64,000 nucleotides of DNA from Nymphaea colorata (GCF_008831285.2 NC_045140.1:20336370-20400369); one strand, 5' to 3'. Shown: positions 50,894 to 62,796, counted from the first letter of the stretch. The notes: generated by a model from the letters alone, not told the origin. Translations and numbers: made by a program.

Positions 50894-50936
<43 letters not shown>

Positions 50937-53900
50937 CTTGTACAAAAAGTAACATCTTCCTTTAATTTTTAATGCACACGTGACCATGGCTAATGCAACC
51001 TGATGATGGCACAATCTGGATTGGAGAGAGAGAGAGAGAGTAGGAGGAGGAGCAGAAGGAGGAGGGGGAGAGGAAGCTTTCTTAATCCCTTTCTTATATT
51101 CTTTTAACATTTTTTGTTGCTTAACATGATGATAATAGCAATCAAGGTTGACCAGGTCCAGTTACTGGACAAAATATGACTCAGTCACATTTTTTTTTAC
51201 TGCACCAGACTCTCCTTCATGTCAAGTCTGAGGCACACCCAAAATTGAATGAAAATCGTTCACTGTCACTGTCCGCACCCAACTCCTTCAGCCTCCACAA
51301 CACTCAACTCCTTGTATTTTCAGGTAGGACGCACCCCAGTCAGGACCAGTTAACTTGGTCACTCGAGTGAGGCAGCAATTTTGGCAAATCCATATGACTT
51401 AAAGAACAAGAGAAAGGGAAATTCGAAGCAAGTTTAGTTTCATAAGGGAAACTGACATGCAAGTAGCTGGAAAATAAACCATTACCTGGCTTGAACAAGG
51501 TTGTAGCCCACATCAAACTTTTGCTTAATCAACACAATGGGCAAATGTGTAAGGGTAATAAACAAGTTGAACTGAAGACAACACTGCCCATCATATGCCA
51601 ATGAGCTCATTAAAAGAAAATTGAAGCTCAAAGCAAGCTTACTGCAAGCTGGCCTGTTTTCCAAAAAAATGACTCTTATTGAAAAGTATATTAATGAGCA
51701 TGGAGTAAGTCTAATATCACTTTCTCATACTCAGCTTGTCAAATTGTTCAACTCATTGAGCCTGTTAGCGAAACATGAACAAGCTTATAATGAGCCGAAG
51801 GGATGTGAGCGTTAAGCTGCTCCATTTATTCACCAACTACATCTCACTTACTGGAGGATTAACTACAATATCACCAAATCTTATTCCATACAAAGAGAAA
51901 AAATGATGCCATAAACATCTAACTAGTGGTGCAGCTAAAACTTCGTCTCAGGCAATGTTTGCAATCATAGCAAGGCATGGACGACTACAGGCTTATGAGG
52001 ACTAATAGGTCTACAAGCAAAGAGGCTATTCAGATACACAGAAGTACAAAGAGGTGAACCCCCACTTCCAAGTGACGAACTTTCCAATTAAACTTAGAAA
52101 CAAGTTAGCAAAATCTTATTCAGATATAGACTTTTAAATATAAACTGCTTCTTCTTTTTAACAAGGCAAATTTCCACCTCATGATTTATGTGGATGTACC
52201 TGATAGGAAACCAAAATGCATGTAGAACAACAGTATCAACCAGACCAGAAACAGAAACCTACAGACAGGAGTTATTACAAACCTCATATTTTTCAAGTTC
52301 AGATTCCCATTCTTTATGATTGTCCAAATGCTTTTGAGCACCAAAATAGGTTCCAACCTTGAAATTTGTTGAATGGTCTATTACCACTGCTTGCTGCACA
52401 AGAAGTGGAGAGGATATGTATCAAACAAGAAGGAAACTTAATGTACCCTGCAAAAAGACAATATATACCTCAGTGCACACAAGAACTAAAATATCAAAAT
52501 TGCCTCGTACAACATACAAAATAGTATGGTTTCTTTGTCACATCCTTGGATTTTTAACTTTGTCCAATCTAGTGTCCTGCGCAGATCCTTGGTCCACAAG
52601 GAAGCTACCAGCCTTTTCCTTTGTTCATCTCATTGGATGAATGTGTAGCAACAGAATACTTGAAGACTGCATATGCAAAGGCATCAATGGACTTTAAAAC
52701 AGGCAATCACTGCCCTTTGTCCCTTCACTAAGCAAATCAGCTCTATAGTTGGCAAAATAACCTGGGCACCCCAAAACCCTTTTACAAAACCGCTCTTCTC
52801 AAGTAATTCCCTCTTTATTGCCTCCTATTTGTCTCGCTATTTTCCCCATGCCTCCCCTTCACTTAGGGCTGTCTTGGCCCCTTTACAGAGTGTTGATCGG
52901 TTAGGCATGAGTAATGGGTCGGCCCCATGCTGCCCATCGCTTGGCAAAAATTCCCATCAAGTTGCTTACTATTTTGAGCACACATCATGAGGGCATCACA
53001 TCACCCACTCATTAGGAATTAAGCAAGGAAGGGCCACTTCTCCGTTGCTTAGTGGTTACCTAACCGCCACCGATTCATGTTTCACATGGTAAGTTTGTGG
53101 CTGCCAACTTCAGCCACTTTACTACTTTTATAGGATCTACCATGAACCTAAGTCACATTGGCAAGGGTCCGGGTATTGTAGCATGGGTTTGGACACAGTA
53201 GTTTTACAAAATGTGGGAATGGCGACATGGCAGGGTTCTATATATATATAAGCAAAACTTATCAAGCAAAGGGGATAAAAGAGGCGAAAGGCTCGGCCTA
53301 TAACAAAAGTTGATAGCAAATTTTATATAAAGAAAGGAAGTTTCCCTGGAATGACAATGGGCACAGATTTGTCGTTAAAATGTATATTAAGCCATTATTC
53401 TTGCCCATTATGCTGTAGCAGGGACAAAAGCTTAATAAATAGCCTGCCTTAAGCCTTTGAAATTTCTTCAGAATTGTGTGCGCTGGCCTCAAATAAGCCC
53501 AAAGTTCTCCACATGTCTTCATTTCAAGGCAATGATATCGGCTACTAGGTTCTGCATGGATCCAACGGAAGACTTCACCTCTAAGTCCATCCAGTACCAG
53601 CTATCAAAGAATGCAAACAATAGGCAATTTTCTTCTTTTGAAGCTGAGAAACAGAATCCACATATATTATCTATCAGTATTTAGTCCACAAAAAACATCT
53701 ACTAAGTTGCATTCGCCAGAAGAAAAAAAAATTATGCTTCTTTCCTCTTTCCCCGACATTCAGCCGCAGCCAAAAAAAACCGCTTCTCTTATTTCTCATA
53801 GTATCAACTAGGTTCCTCCTTCTCCTGAATAATGAAATCACAGTTCTTTAAATCTAATTTGCCGGACCCCAAATTCTGCTTCGTGCAGTCGGCCGTAAGG

Positions 53901-54677
53901 TTCGGGATACAAGTTTGTGTTCGCATCCTACGCATACACCAACCATGTATTACCTACAGAGTTTCGACTTCTACTTCCCACAGCGGTCAATGCCCGATCA
54001 TCGTAGTGCAAGAAAGCACAAGTTCAGCAACAAGATTATGACAGAAATAACTTCGCGGGAACCTCCACATCAATCGTCCATTAATCGCGGTTTCGTTGAT
54101 CTGACGTAGCGATTTCTAGCTTCCACTTCGCGCAGCAACCAAAACAAGATCATCATAGTGCATTGAAAACGCGTACAGGATCACAAGATTCAGGACTCAA
54201 GCAAATCAACGATCGTATCGAGGCACAACTTCCATTAGAAATTCAACGACAAGATCAATCAAAACCCCGCACGAAAATAAGGAGAACAGCACCGCACCTG
54301 CTGAACCAGATGCACGGTGGGCGCCAGGAAGACACAGACGGACTTCTGCGGCTTCCTGATCATGTGGCCGAGCTCGTACATTAGAAGCACCGCAATGTGC
54401 GTCTTCCCGCACCCCGTCTCCAGATACACGATTATGTTCTCCTCCATCGCCTTCTTGCACAACGCCAACTGATACCTAAAACCGTCGAAAGAAAATTGAA
54501 AACATGCGCCAAACAACAAGAACAAGAAATTGAAAACGGCAAAAAAAAAAAAAACAAAAAAGGCGAGGAAAGCCATCGATCGAACCGTCGGGCGATGGTC
54601 CTAGGTTCCTTAACCGCAACCCGACCGCAGTCATCCTCCCGCCGCTCGCCGGCGTCGTCCCCGACGATGACCGCCAT
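9580..54677 (-). CDS. DCL4: DICER-LIKE 4 (DCL4), complete gene of 25 exons
   Basis: DCL4 cleaves long dsRNA into 21-nt siRNAs (tasiRNA and antiviral pathways). Exons 5' to 3': 54586-54677, 54298-54475, 52283-52393, 49680-49814, 49505-49577, 47867-47931, 47599-47742, 47248-47376, 43306-43489, 39887-39983, 38903-39092, 35808-35968, 35228-35434, 34832-35103, 34481-34755, 33965-34401, 30511-30611, 29841-30046, 29476-29685, 26947-27417, 26599-26871, 13328-13654, 11567-11837, 11258-11378, 9580-9721. They total 4,872 bases (1,623 residues plus TAA) with every phase consistent. The start is the first in-frame ATG at 54677, giving [15 protein letters not shown] and then PRTIARRYQ, the usual DCL4 lead-in. 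Exon number matches what I recall for Arabidopsis DCL4. Least certain are the exon 10/11 junction (two compatible choices) and the exon 14 donor. Confidence 0.95.
10292..10336. repeat. Composite (TG)n(AG)n microsatellite
   Basis: A TG run of about 22 bases passes directly into an AG run of about 23 bases, in DCL4 intron 24. The same TG-to-AG composite occurs at 12702-12756. Confidence 0.95.
12702..12756. repeat. Composite (GT)n(GA)n microsatellite
   Basis: About 31 bases of GT run straight into about 24 bases of GA, in DCL4 intron 22. No protein-coding meaning is supported for the open frames it creates. Confidence 0.95.
13947..14233 (+). repeat. 5' LTR of outer copia element
   Basis: 287 bp, TG...CA ends, with a TATATATT promoter-like box at 14057-14064. 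It is followed at once by the initiator-Met tRNA primer site. Confidence 0.93.
14246..14698 (+). other. GC-rich leader of outer copia element
   Basis: This untranslated leader lies between primer site and gag start and is packed with GCCGCC/CCGTCG-type triplets. It creates open frames on both strands that look like low-complexity shadows, so I call no protein here. Confidence 0.7.
14699..16851 (+). pseudogene. Outer copia gag-pol, 5' portion (gag, protease, integrase)
   Basis: The start is the ATG at 14699 ([14 protein letters not shown]). It encodes a gag domain with [11 protein letters not shown], a CX2CX4HX4C knuckle ([14 protein letters not shown]), the protease motif DSGATHHM and the pre-integrase HERLGHL motif. 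A frameshift near 16245-16255 moves the frame before [10 protein letters not shown]; the integrase core ([27 protein letters not shown]) continues in the new frame. The reading is then cut at [10 protein letters not shown] by the inner element. A functional polyprotein is excluded. Confidence 0.93.
16852..17311 (+). repeat. 5' LTR of inner copia element, with tandem repeats in U3
   Basis: The first 270 bases consist of four to five degenerate units of about 48 bp, each containing TCTCCTAGGATTCTA or a variant and a TAATRTCCTTG core. A TATAAATA box lies at 17149-17156, followed by a CT tract (about 17216-17253). Confidence 0.9.
17532..21851 (+). CDS. Gag-pol polyprotein of inner copia element (1,439 aa)
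   Basis: The chosen start is the ATG at 17532 (MENFSHSSM), the first that leads into the conserved gag segment [13 protein letters not shown]. Motifs in order: zinc knuckle [14 protein letters not shown] (residues 273-286); protease Asp339 in LDSGAATH; pre-integrase LWHSRLGH; integrase core with FSDVWGP and NGVVERKHR; reverse transcriptase with [20 protein letters not shown] and YVDD (residues 1115-1118); RNase H with DADWAGD and SSTEAEYR; and the terminal [10 protein letters not shown]. There are no internal stops. The last codons TGT TAA are the first six bases of the 3' LTR. It should encode all enzymes for reverse transcription and integration. Confidence 0.96.
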   Translation: MENFSHSSMSSSFLPHLITKKLNHENYLIWKRQIMPFIRSQGLFGHLDGSTKAPPISVLQEIKNEAGEVIAVHEDNNPEHAMWMRRDQSLVAYILSTLSQQVLLSVSDDCTAEELWETLADTFSQISEARIMYLKKEFQNLSKGSTSIMDYLGRIKAVADQLAASGNNISDKEKVQQILNGLGHDYHAFITALEVLPVLPSFNELQGKLLQHEMNMKRVIERTDQGNSQNVLAMNVKFGKSHGNSNHGGHGILPTPHNQGMSPLDTSRKIPICFQCNKKGHMKAQCWFNPQNKNKGVRHDYKQGGQSSKSTAEDMQQLLMAAFSKMTIKQNEQGEWFLDSGAATHVTGNAGKLTNLSPHYGRSCIITGDGKSHPITHIGNAHIPLSSSSLSLSNVVLAPNIKKNIISISKLIDDTSSSVEFTPSSVYVKDLQTKKMFARGERQGNMYVLKECLPKDSSTFDIGLKTFSLSHNASSVPSSCHFQSKVRGPNQFLEFDLWHSRLGHCGRHFIEKLVTDSLIPRSSLPLTSSVKKCSSCGLCKSHVLPFHNINQRASKPFETIFSDVWGPAPIDSMSGSRYYVLFIDSYSRFTWIYFMKHKSEVPHIFRNFYAMIQTKFSSNVVHFQCDGGGEYSSLDFIEFLREKGITRQISCPYTPQQNGVVERKHRHIVESAMSMMHDTNVPISLWTEAFHTAVYIINCLPMTLLMSKSPYFTLLGKQPDYKNLKVFGCVCYVHVDAALRNKFQDKAIQCRFVGYVDEYKGFRCYDPTTKRIKTSRNVIFDEHSFDNTNEMSMTIESYDPWTSTQLFNADPVIENDVPQSEDSERAIQPSDMAQSENQEDPTQSSSHHENNNEEQSNDAHRYSGLIYSRRLRDRDAHSEEDNMPHLRRSQRIRHPIHRWVSYDSLSLDFQLFMAKVGKEEEPTSFDQASKSHHWRKAMKEEMDALHECGTWEIVPRPHEKNVVGSKWVYKIKYKPDGSIERHKARLVAKGFTQQYGEDYDETFSPVIKMGTIRVIISLAVEYGWRLHQMDVKNAFLHGDLREEVYMEQPPGYTKGDSHAWVCKLRKSIYGLKQASRSWFDSFSCKIQECGFRRCPLDHSLFIYRKENIFTLLLIYVDDIVITGNSEKHIEEAKVLMMQNFKMKELGDLRFILGVEIDRHNNRLTLTQQKYTLDLLKKSGMSDCKPVGTPSVLNQRLSAQDGELYEDPTQYRSIVGALQYLTFTRPDIIYVVNQVSQFMHAPRDTHMDAVKRILRYLKGTAGDDLVYGKSENITTGHQLMTFTDADWAGDPDQRKSISGFCIFIGRNLVSWSCRKQKAVARSSTEAEYRCMAAGTAEVTWVRHLLEDIGEKIKTSMLMCDNQSAINIAFNPVQHGRTKHIEIDQHFVRQKVEDKEIQPIYVRTDEQVADLFTKGLTKERFWFLKGKLYMVQNHVQLEGGC
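21846..22303 (+). repeat. 3' LTR of inner copia element
   Basis: 458 bp, nearly identical to the 5' LTR, ending TTTCTATCA just before the second ATGAT target-duplication copy. Confidence 0.93.
22309..24447 (+). pseudogene. Outer copia gag-pol, 3' portion (reverse transcriptase, RNase H)
   Basis: Coding resumes after the inner element with [17 protein letters not shown] and reaches [15 protein letters not shown] frameshift near 23120 follows KGFSQKYG; the new frame holds [11 protein letters not shown] and YVDD. A second shift near 23985 disrupts the start of RNase H after [10 protein letters not shown] further frame carries [13 protein letters not shown] to the end (KLEGEC), with the stop TAG inside the first bases of the 3' LTR. 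At least three frameshifts in the whole element make it defective. Confidence 0.93.
24442..24728 (+). repeat. 3' LTR of outer copia element
   Basis: 287 bp, differing from the 5' LTR at three positions near its start (CTGGACCC versus CTGAACTC, and TGTGGC versus TGGGGC). Confidence 0.93.
24739..24975 (+). mobile_element. Solo LTR related to the outer copia family
   Basis: This 237-bp segment begins TGACGG, ends TTTCTACA and shares blocks with the neighbouring LTR (CCGGGT...CCCGGTCC; CCGTGGTTTTT; GAGG..TTTTCCACG; TCTCCTTG..GTTCGTG). It is flanked by the exact 8-bp direct repeat AAAACTAT (24731-24738 and 24976-24983), longer than the 5 bp expected of copia. No internal region accompanies it. 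Confidence 0.75.
25000..26598. other. Remainder of DCL4 intron 21
   Basis: AT-rich intron sequence between the retroelement cluster and exon 21, with a poly-C run near 25745-25758. I recognise no gene or repeat family here. Confidence 0.6.
28005..28350. repeat. AT-cored repeat with GGTACGGG-type ends (element D)
   Basis: In DCL4 intron 19, an AT-rich core of about 180 bases is flanked by GC-rich ends built from GGTACG, GTACGGGG and CACGTGGGT-type words on the left and their reverse complements on the right (CCCGTACTAGGGTACC, CGTACCCGC). It looks like a foldback-type element. The family is not recognised. Confidence 0.5.
30770..31115. repeat. AT-cored repeat with GTATAATACGG words (element C)
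   Basis: In DCL4 intron 16. The left end contains GTTTTAAACGGC and GTATAATACGGCG; GTTTTAAACGGC recurs at the right end near 31057-31068 in the same orientation. The core holds a perfect hairpin near 30990-31016 (AAAAAACACGTT, AAA loop, AACGTGTTTTTT). It resembles element B at 45570 in its words and AT core. Confidence 0.45.
31669..31703. repeat. Perfect 13-bp inverted repeat
   Basis: AGCAGCTAGTTCA at 31669-31681 is repeated in exact reverse complement at 31691-31703, with a 9-base loop. It lies in DCL4 intron 16 and could form a short stem. Confidence 0.8.
32600..33480 (+). pseudogene. Decayed retroelement: gag knuckle remnant and LTR-like segment
   Basis: Near 32777-32828 a frame reads [16 protein letters not shown], a gag zinc knuckle whose second Cys has become Gly, ended at once by a stop. 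Downstream, 33240-33480 has a TATATAAA box (33353-33360) in an LTR-like setting. I see no matching second LTR, so this is old debris in DCL4 intron 16. Strand is taken from the knuckle frame. Confidence 0.4.
35510..35751. mobile_element. Tourist-like MITE in DCL4 intron 12
   Basis: A 242-bp element with imperfect terminal inverted repeats of about 40 bp that begin GGGCATGTTT, the ending style of Tourist (PIF/Harbinger) MITEs. The flanks TAA (left) and TGA (right) fit a mutated 3-bp TWA target duplication. It has no coding capacity. It makes up most of the 373-bp intron. Confidence 0.65.
36307..36348. repeat. Composite (CT)n(GT)n microsatellite
   Basis: About 28 bases of CT followed directly by about 14 bases of GT, in DCL4 intron 11. 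A separate GA run lies at about 36606-36641. Confidence 0.9.
37470..37530. repeat. Composite (TC)n(AT)n microsatellite
   Basis: A CT run of about 30 bases passes into an AT run of about 29 bases in DCL4 intron 11. A small hairpin with CACCCTG and CAGGGTG arms follows near 37605-37640. Confidence 0.9.
37908..38405 (-). mobile_element. Solo LTR with 5-bp target duplication
   Basis: This 498-bp segment has TG...CA ends (TGTAAATCAGG at the left, TTTCTAACA at the right) and is flanked by CTAGC on both sides (37903-37907 and 38406-38410). A TTATAAATAAGG promoter-like box reads on the minus strand (near 38098-38110), suggesting minus orientation, in which the LTR starts TGTTAGAAATT. No internal region or primer site adjoins it, so recombination probably removed the rest. 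Confidence 0.75.
39205..39395 (-). pseudogene. Degenerate tandem duplicate of DCL4 exon 11
   Basis: This segment in intron 10 copies the region 38965-39175, covering the start of exon 11 with its acceptor and upstream intron. Read on the minus strand it gives [19 protein letters not shown] where the real exon gives [19 protein letters not shown], then LKCIYFWK and an in-frame TGA (the real exon has TGT, Cys). An AG acceptor-like context (TTAG/GCAACAG) persists near 39316. Similarity ends before the LKSMSRKK part of the exon, so the copy is partial and cannot replace exon 11. Confidence 0.85.
40516..40801 (+). mobile_element. LTR with initiator-Met primer-binding site (truncated retroelement)
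   Basis: A 274-bp LTR-like segment (40516-40789) begins TGTTAAGCAG and ends AATCTTTCA. It is followed immediately by TGGTATCAGAG (40790-40800), the standard plant primer site. No second LTR and no pol motifs are visible downstream, so only the 5' end survives, in DCL4 intron 9. Confidence 0.65.
42017..42250 (+). pseudogene. BED-type zinc finger fossil, hAT transposase-like
   Basis: The frame contains [22 protein letters not shown] and a following helix ([13 protein letters not shown]), matching the CxYC...LKHHLA layout of plant BED fingers in hAT transposases. The first zinc Cys is replaced by Tyr. No catalytic domain follows, so I treat it as a fragment rather than a gene. Confidence 0.5.
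42344..42435. repeat. Compound AAAT/AT/AG microsatellite
   Basis: AAAT units pass into about 40 bases of AT and then about 24 bases of AG, in DCL4 intron 9 just left of a MITE. Confidence 0.9.
42531..42875. mobile_element. MITE inserted in a (TA)n microsatellite
   Basis: About 345 bp with terminal inverted repeats of about 30 bp (GAAAACRGGTAGCTGCCAGA, continuing CCCTTRTATG) and only two or three mismatches. Both outer flanks are TA repeat (about 42512-42528 and 42876-42931), so it appears to have inserted into a TA tract. Subterminal sequence is also partly self-complementary. It encodes nothing. Rice Micron elements show the same target habit. Confidence 0.8.
44154..44241. repeat. Very long (AT)n tract, about 44 units
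   Basis: An uninterrupted AT dinucleotide run of about 88 bases in DCL4 intron 8. It can form a cruciform and is a likely assembly weak point. Shorter AT tracts lie at 38350-38372 and 63830-63871. Confidence 0.95.
45570..45875. repeat. AT-cored repeat with GTATTATACG words (element B)
   Basis: The left end reads AAAAAACGTGTACGGGTATT and the right end, in reverse complement, AAAAAAACGCGTATAATACG. The interior is A/T-rich with palindromic words such as ATAATATGCATATAATATGC. It sits inside the gypsy-like relic. Confidence 0.45.
45950..46369 (-). other. Unidentified open stretch inside the gypsy-like relic
   Basis: A 139-codon stop-free minus-strand stretch contains [20 protein letters not shown] and [20 protein letters not shown] do not recognise it. 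It lacks retroelement motifs and could be gag-derived, a captured host fragment or chance. Confidence 0.25.
48400..49128. repeat. Palindrome array of CGTATCGTACGATACG type (element A)
   Basis: In DCL4 intron 5. The right 205 bases (48925-49128) consist almost wholly of GTATCG and CGATAC words, giving many overlapping copies of the self-complementary CGTATCGTACGATACG. The left end (48404-48460) has the same words in looser form (GCGTATCGTAAGGTGTATCG). The core is AT-rich. CTTACAGG occurs just outside both ends (about 48382 and 49132), a possible 8-bp target duplication though not directly abutting. Confidence 0.75.
50893..50930. repeat. (TG)n microsatellite
   Basis: About 38 bases of TG in DCL4 intron 3, followed by CGCGCG-type bases. 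Confidence 0.9.
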
Positions 54678-54850
54678 GACTTCGTTCCACACTTCCACTC
54701 GAGCGGGAGAGACCAAGAAAGGGTCACCGAAGAGAACGAAGGGTCGTCTGCAACGTGGGAAACCCGAATATGCAGGGCAGATATAAATAACATTTACAGC
54801 ACTGAAGGGAAGCCGCTCTTCTCAGTGCGCTCTCCAAATGCTTCGGGCGC
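54678..54850 (-). promoter_or_regulatory. Probable DCL4 leader and core promoter
   Basis: The sequence upstream of the start is GC-richer than the introns. A TATAAATA-like stretch lies at 54782-54789; its canonical reading is on the plus strand, so its role for DCL4 is doubtful. An ATG at 54793 would open a 105-codon out-of-frame reading frame if transcription started above it. Confidence 0.25.
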
Positions 54851-57800
54851 AAGAAAGGAACGCAAGAAAGATGGCGGACGGCCCGTACGGACGTAGTAGG
54901 CGGCTGACGACTAGTGGCCGGTGGGGCCCTTCGTCCTTGTTATTTATTTATTTCAGACATAGGCAATATTGTCACCACTGCCGTCGCGGGTTTTGACGGC
55001 GCTTTGACGTTGTCCGTGTTAAGCTAAGTCGATTTGTATTTTTTTTAATCCAGTTTAAACAATGTTGAAATTGACCTCTGAAGACCACATTCTTTTTGAA
55101 GGGATAAAGAATTGTAATAAAATAAAATAAAAAAAAAAGTTTCTCTAATTTAATCTCAAAGTAGCCAACGGCCTGTCGGAGGACGGAGGCCCACGTTATT
55201 AAACAACATTTACGAATATTTACAACATAACGATTTGGATCCCAAAATAAGATGAAGACCTTACAAAAAAGTGCGGTTAAGAATCCAAGAAAAGATGTGG
55301 TCGCATGAACCCTATCAACAAAAGTATAGCAAATCTCAAAAGCAAAACCACTCTTAAATGGCTTTGATGGGTGTGACTAAGGATGTTATTTAAATTTTCT
55401 TAAAATCAGAAAAATATTCGATTAAGAAATTGTGTTGGATTTGGATTTAAGAAATGACATATAATTACATTCAGAGTGTATAAATATTCGATTGAATTTG
55501 GATTTGGATCAGATTTAGTTTTACATAAATATTTTATATCTAATACATATATTGTGAAAATTTCAAATTTGGATTCAGATACAAATGTAAAAATATGATT
55601 CAAATTGTGAAATCGGATTTTAGATTCGGATTCGAATATGACTTTTTTTTATTCATATTCGAATCTAAATATGTGAATATTCAAAAAATAAATATGTTAA
55701 TTTAAATCTGATCACATTCCTAGATAGATGCAACCAGTTTGGCAAGTGATTGGTACCGACCAATCATTTGTTTGTGCATCGGTGCTTTGTCCTTATGGCA
55801 GTGCTGTCCGTGGACATTAACCTAAGCACGTATTCAACCTCTGGCCTTGGGGCTTCGGCCATTACTTGGGGCTATGATTTGTCTTCTTCCACATTGTTAT
55901 TTCTTCATCATAAGTGCACCTTCCACACTACTGACTTTTAATATATGTATCATAATGTTGATTTTTCATATATATATATATATATTAATGTATATATATA
56001 TATATACATATCTTCATACGTTTGAGTTGCTTGGAGGTTTGCTTTCCTAACAAGAGAATAATTGCTTGCATTGCTCTTTATGTCACCCTTCTCTTAATAC
56101 TAAGGGCCCTTTATGCTTTAACCACCTTTTTTTTTTTTACTTTAAGTTGCTTTTCCTAAGATCAGGGTACTATCGAATATTGTTCATACCTTAGCATGCA
56201 AGGAACCTTGGGTTAGTGAGGACTATCTCTGTCGAGGCAGGTGTGGGCCATTGCACGCACCACCCGCATAAATTGCCTTTAGATTTACTTATTTATATAC
56301 AATGGGTTAGTTCAAATCAGAGAAAGGTATTTGCACGAAGTCATTGAGAGAACAATCGATCGCATCATGGATTCACGGTAGCCAATACAGTTGCTTGTTC
56401 CTTTCTTTGCCTTGCCGAGTGCACTTTCTCAATCCCTTGCTTCTTTCATATGCAGCAAGCAAGTTTACAAGGCTCACTCTATGCTCTCAATAGACATTTT
56501 CTGTCGCTGTATCAAGAGGTCGTTCGGCATTAGGAGCGGTGTTTAGACCGTTAGAGTTCAAGTATTGTTTGAAAGGAGTTCCTAATACCAAATGGCCCCT
56601 TAGGATTAATTGATTAATCGCTAATCACTAACTTCCTCATTAACTAGAACAAATTTGCTTTTGGATTCAAAGAATCTTGAGAAGGCAAAAAAAATTGCGG
56701 TCTGCACGATTTCTTCAATGATATGATATGAGATGTGATGATGATTGAGACTATAGAACTCTGCTCTTACCTTGATGGTTGGTCAGCAAGCTGATAAACT
56801 GGTTCTCGCTCAATCTGTTGGCATCTTGTATTGACTCAACTTACAGACTTTAGTCTTCGGAAAATGTGTCTTATGTGTCTTTTTTTTTTTAATGTTTACT
56901 TAGGAGAAACTGCTTTTGACATAAAACTCTCAAGACCACACTCATGTCTCTAAGGTTCTGGCTTTTTTAGGGCTTCAGTAGATCTACGATACATCTTTTA
57001 AATCGACTACAACACTTGCCACCATTAATTTATAAGGCCTTATCCTACATCCACTGTTATAGATGAAGCCTTACTTGAGCTCGACCATAAGAACTGGTCC
57101 ATAAGAGAGCAGGTCATGTGTTAACCAAACACTTGCAGAGCCCCTGCTCATTGCCTTATAATTTCCTTATTGCGATGTACATATCCGCAGGCAGGATTTG
57201 AACACGATCATTAGTTTGTTACTTATATGAAGATTAGCATTCGATAGCATTTGTAAAGCCAAGGAACTCAAATTCTGTAATTTGAAACATCGGTATTCTA
57301 CTAACTCATTTCTTCTCTTTTCCGTTGTTGAAAGATATGTCTGTGAGTTTCGTTGCATAGCATAAAGCAACTAACAAACTAGTGTTTTGCTTTCACTGCA
57401 ATTAACTCGAATGTTAAAAATGATTTGACGGCAGCTACAAGGTGGTGAAGAATATGTCAGCAACTCATATCGCATGGATGAATGTGAAAGCGCTTCATGT
57501 TCTCACAGATAAGCTTGTTGTCTTTGATTAACAGGAAAACCACGTCGAGTTCAATGAAAGTTTAGGTATGATAAGAGATGAGATGTGATGGAGACCAAGG
57601 GAGGCCAATCCACACGAGCCAACATCCTTCGCCTTGTGGTCCATAATTCAAACGTCCAACAGTAAGGTGCCGTCGTTATCAGTTTAAAATACAGAGGGTT
57701 TGCCTACCAGTTAACAACAACCATCCCATCAAGACTTTCAGATCGAATGCCCTTCAGTGGTGCCGAGTGCAGCGAACCTTCCCGTCAATGATTGGTATTT

Positions 57801-58717
57801 GGCTGCGGCTAGCATCGATGGATCAATACGTATTGTGTCAATGGTAATACTATGTGCCGCCGGAGTATAATGTAGCTGGTGAAGCTGATGGTGGTGAAAG
57901 TTTGTACTACATTCACCACAAGAATGCGTTATATTTCTGTATCAATTGAATGGGAGTGGTATATTAGTTAAAGTATATTAGACCCAAGTCAGCCAACGAC
58001 ACGACCATGAACCCCAGAGGCAGAGGGGGTTTGGGTTTGGGATCTCTCATCTATCGAGTGAAATGAAATATTCCTTCACTCCAAATTATAATACAACTCT
58101 AAATATAATATGACTTTAGATTTGAGATCTATAGGAAATCAAACGCAACCAAGACCCAAAGGATTTTACTTAACATACATCTTCTATCACGATATGCGCG
58201 TGTTATTTTCAGAAAAAGTAGACGAGAAATCGACCGTGTTATTTTCGCCGTTCCGACGGAAGACCTCCAAGATTCTTACCGTCCATTCAAGGGCTTGACC
58301 GTTAAGATGCTCCGTCAATTTACAGGATCCATGAGTTCGCTGAAGCAGTAATAAACCAATCACAACCGTTTATTTTACCGATGGACGGTGCGAACGCAGT
58401 CGGAGATTTTCTGGCTTCTCCGCGCTCCACAGGTGCCGCATTTTCAGTGTTCTGGAAATCATCGCTCGTGATGGGTCTCCTATTTCTAGTAGTCTTCCTC
58501 TGATCTCACCGGTATCTGCATCGATCTGCCTTCCTCTCGGCTGCTTCACCGGGTGAGTTCCGTCGTCTTTTGTTCTCCCACAGGCGGTTTTTATTGCTAA
58601 AACTTCTGAAGTGTCTTATCCGACTTCTCATTACCACCTCGCTGAATTTCGTCATCTTGGATCGTGGTACAGCTCGAGATTTCAGGTTTAAGTTCTGGTT
58701 TTTCTTCTGCAGCAAGA
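54851..58717. other. Intergenic region between divergent DCL4 and aspartate aminotransferase
   Basis: About 3.9 kb. A GC-rich patch (54851-55010) lies next to DCL4. The block 55390-55715 repeats GGATTTGGAT and TATTCGAAT words and contains a hairpin (TTCGAATATGA near 55631 and its complement near 55652). AT repeats lie near 55968-56006. The last 200 bases before 58718 should contain the aminotransferase leader. I see no gene. Confidence 0.6.
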
Positions 58718-62722
<4,005 letters not shown>

Positions 62723-62796
62723 TTGTCGATCTGCTAGTTTTACGTTTGTCGGCAGCTACGTTAGATATGTTGAGTTTAGCGCTTTTAGAGATTATA

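Larger units (their letters stand above)
47248..54677 (-). other. DCL4: DCL4 exons 1-8: helicase ATP-binding half
   Basis: Residues 1-309. The Walker A motif ETGCGKT ends at residue 56; Glu stands where I recall Gly in Arabidopsis and rice DCL4, but ETG is common in other Dicers. The DECH box is at residues 156-159 (FDECHHAQ) in exon 4. Exon 5 holds the [12 protein letters not shown] segment, motif III-like. Introns 2 (52394-54297), 3 (49815-52282) and 5 (47932-49504) are long; intron 5 holds the palindromic array described separately. Confidence 0.9.

Noticed and set aside
51600-51850. Fragment of a common plant repeat with AAGCTTATAATGAGCC-like words
   Set aside because: Resemblance is vague and no ends could be defined.
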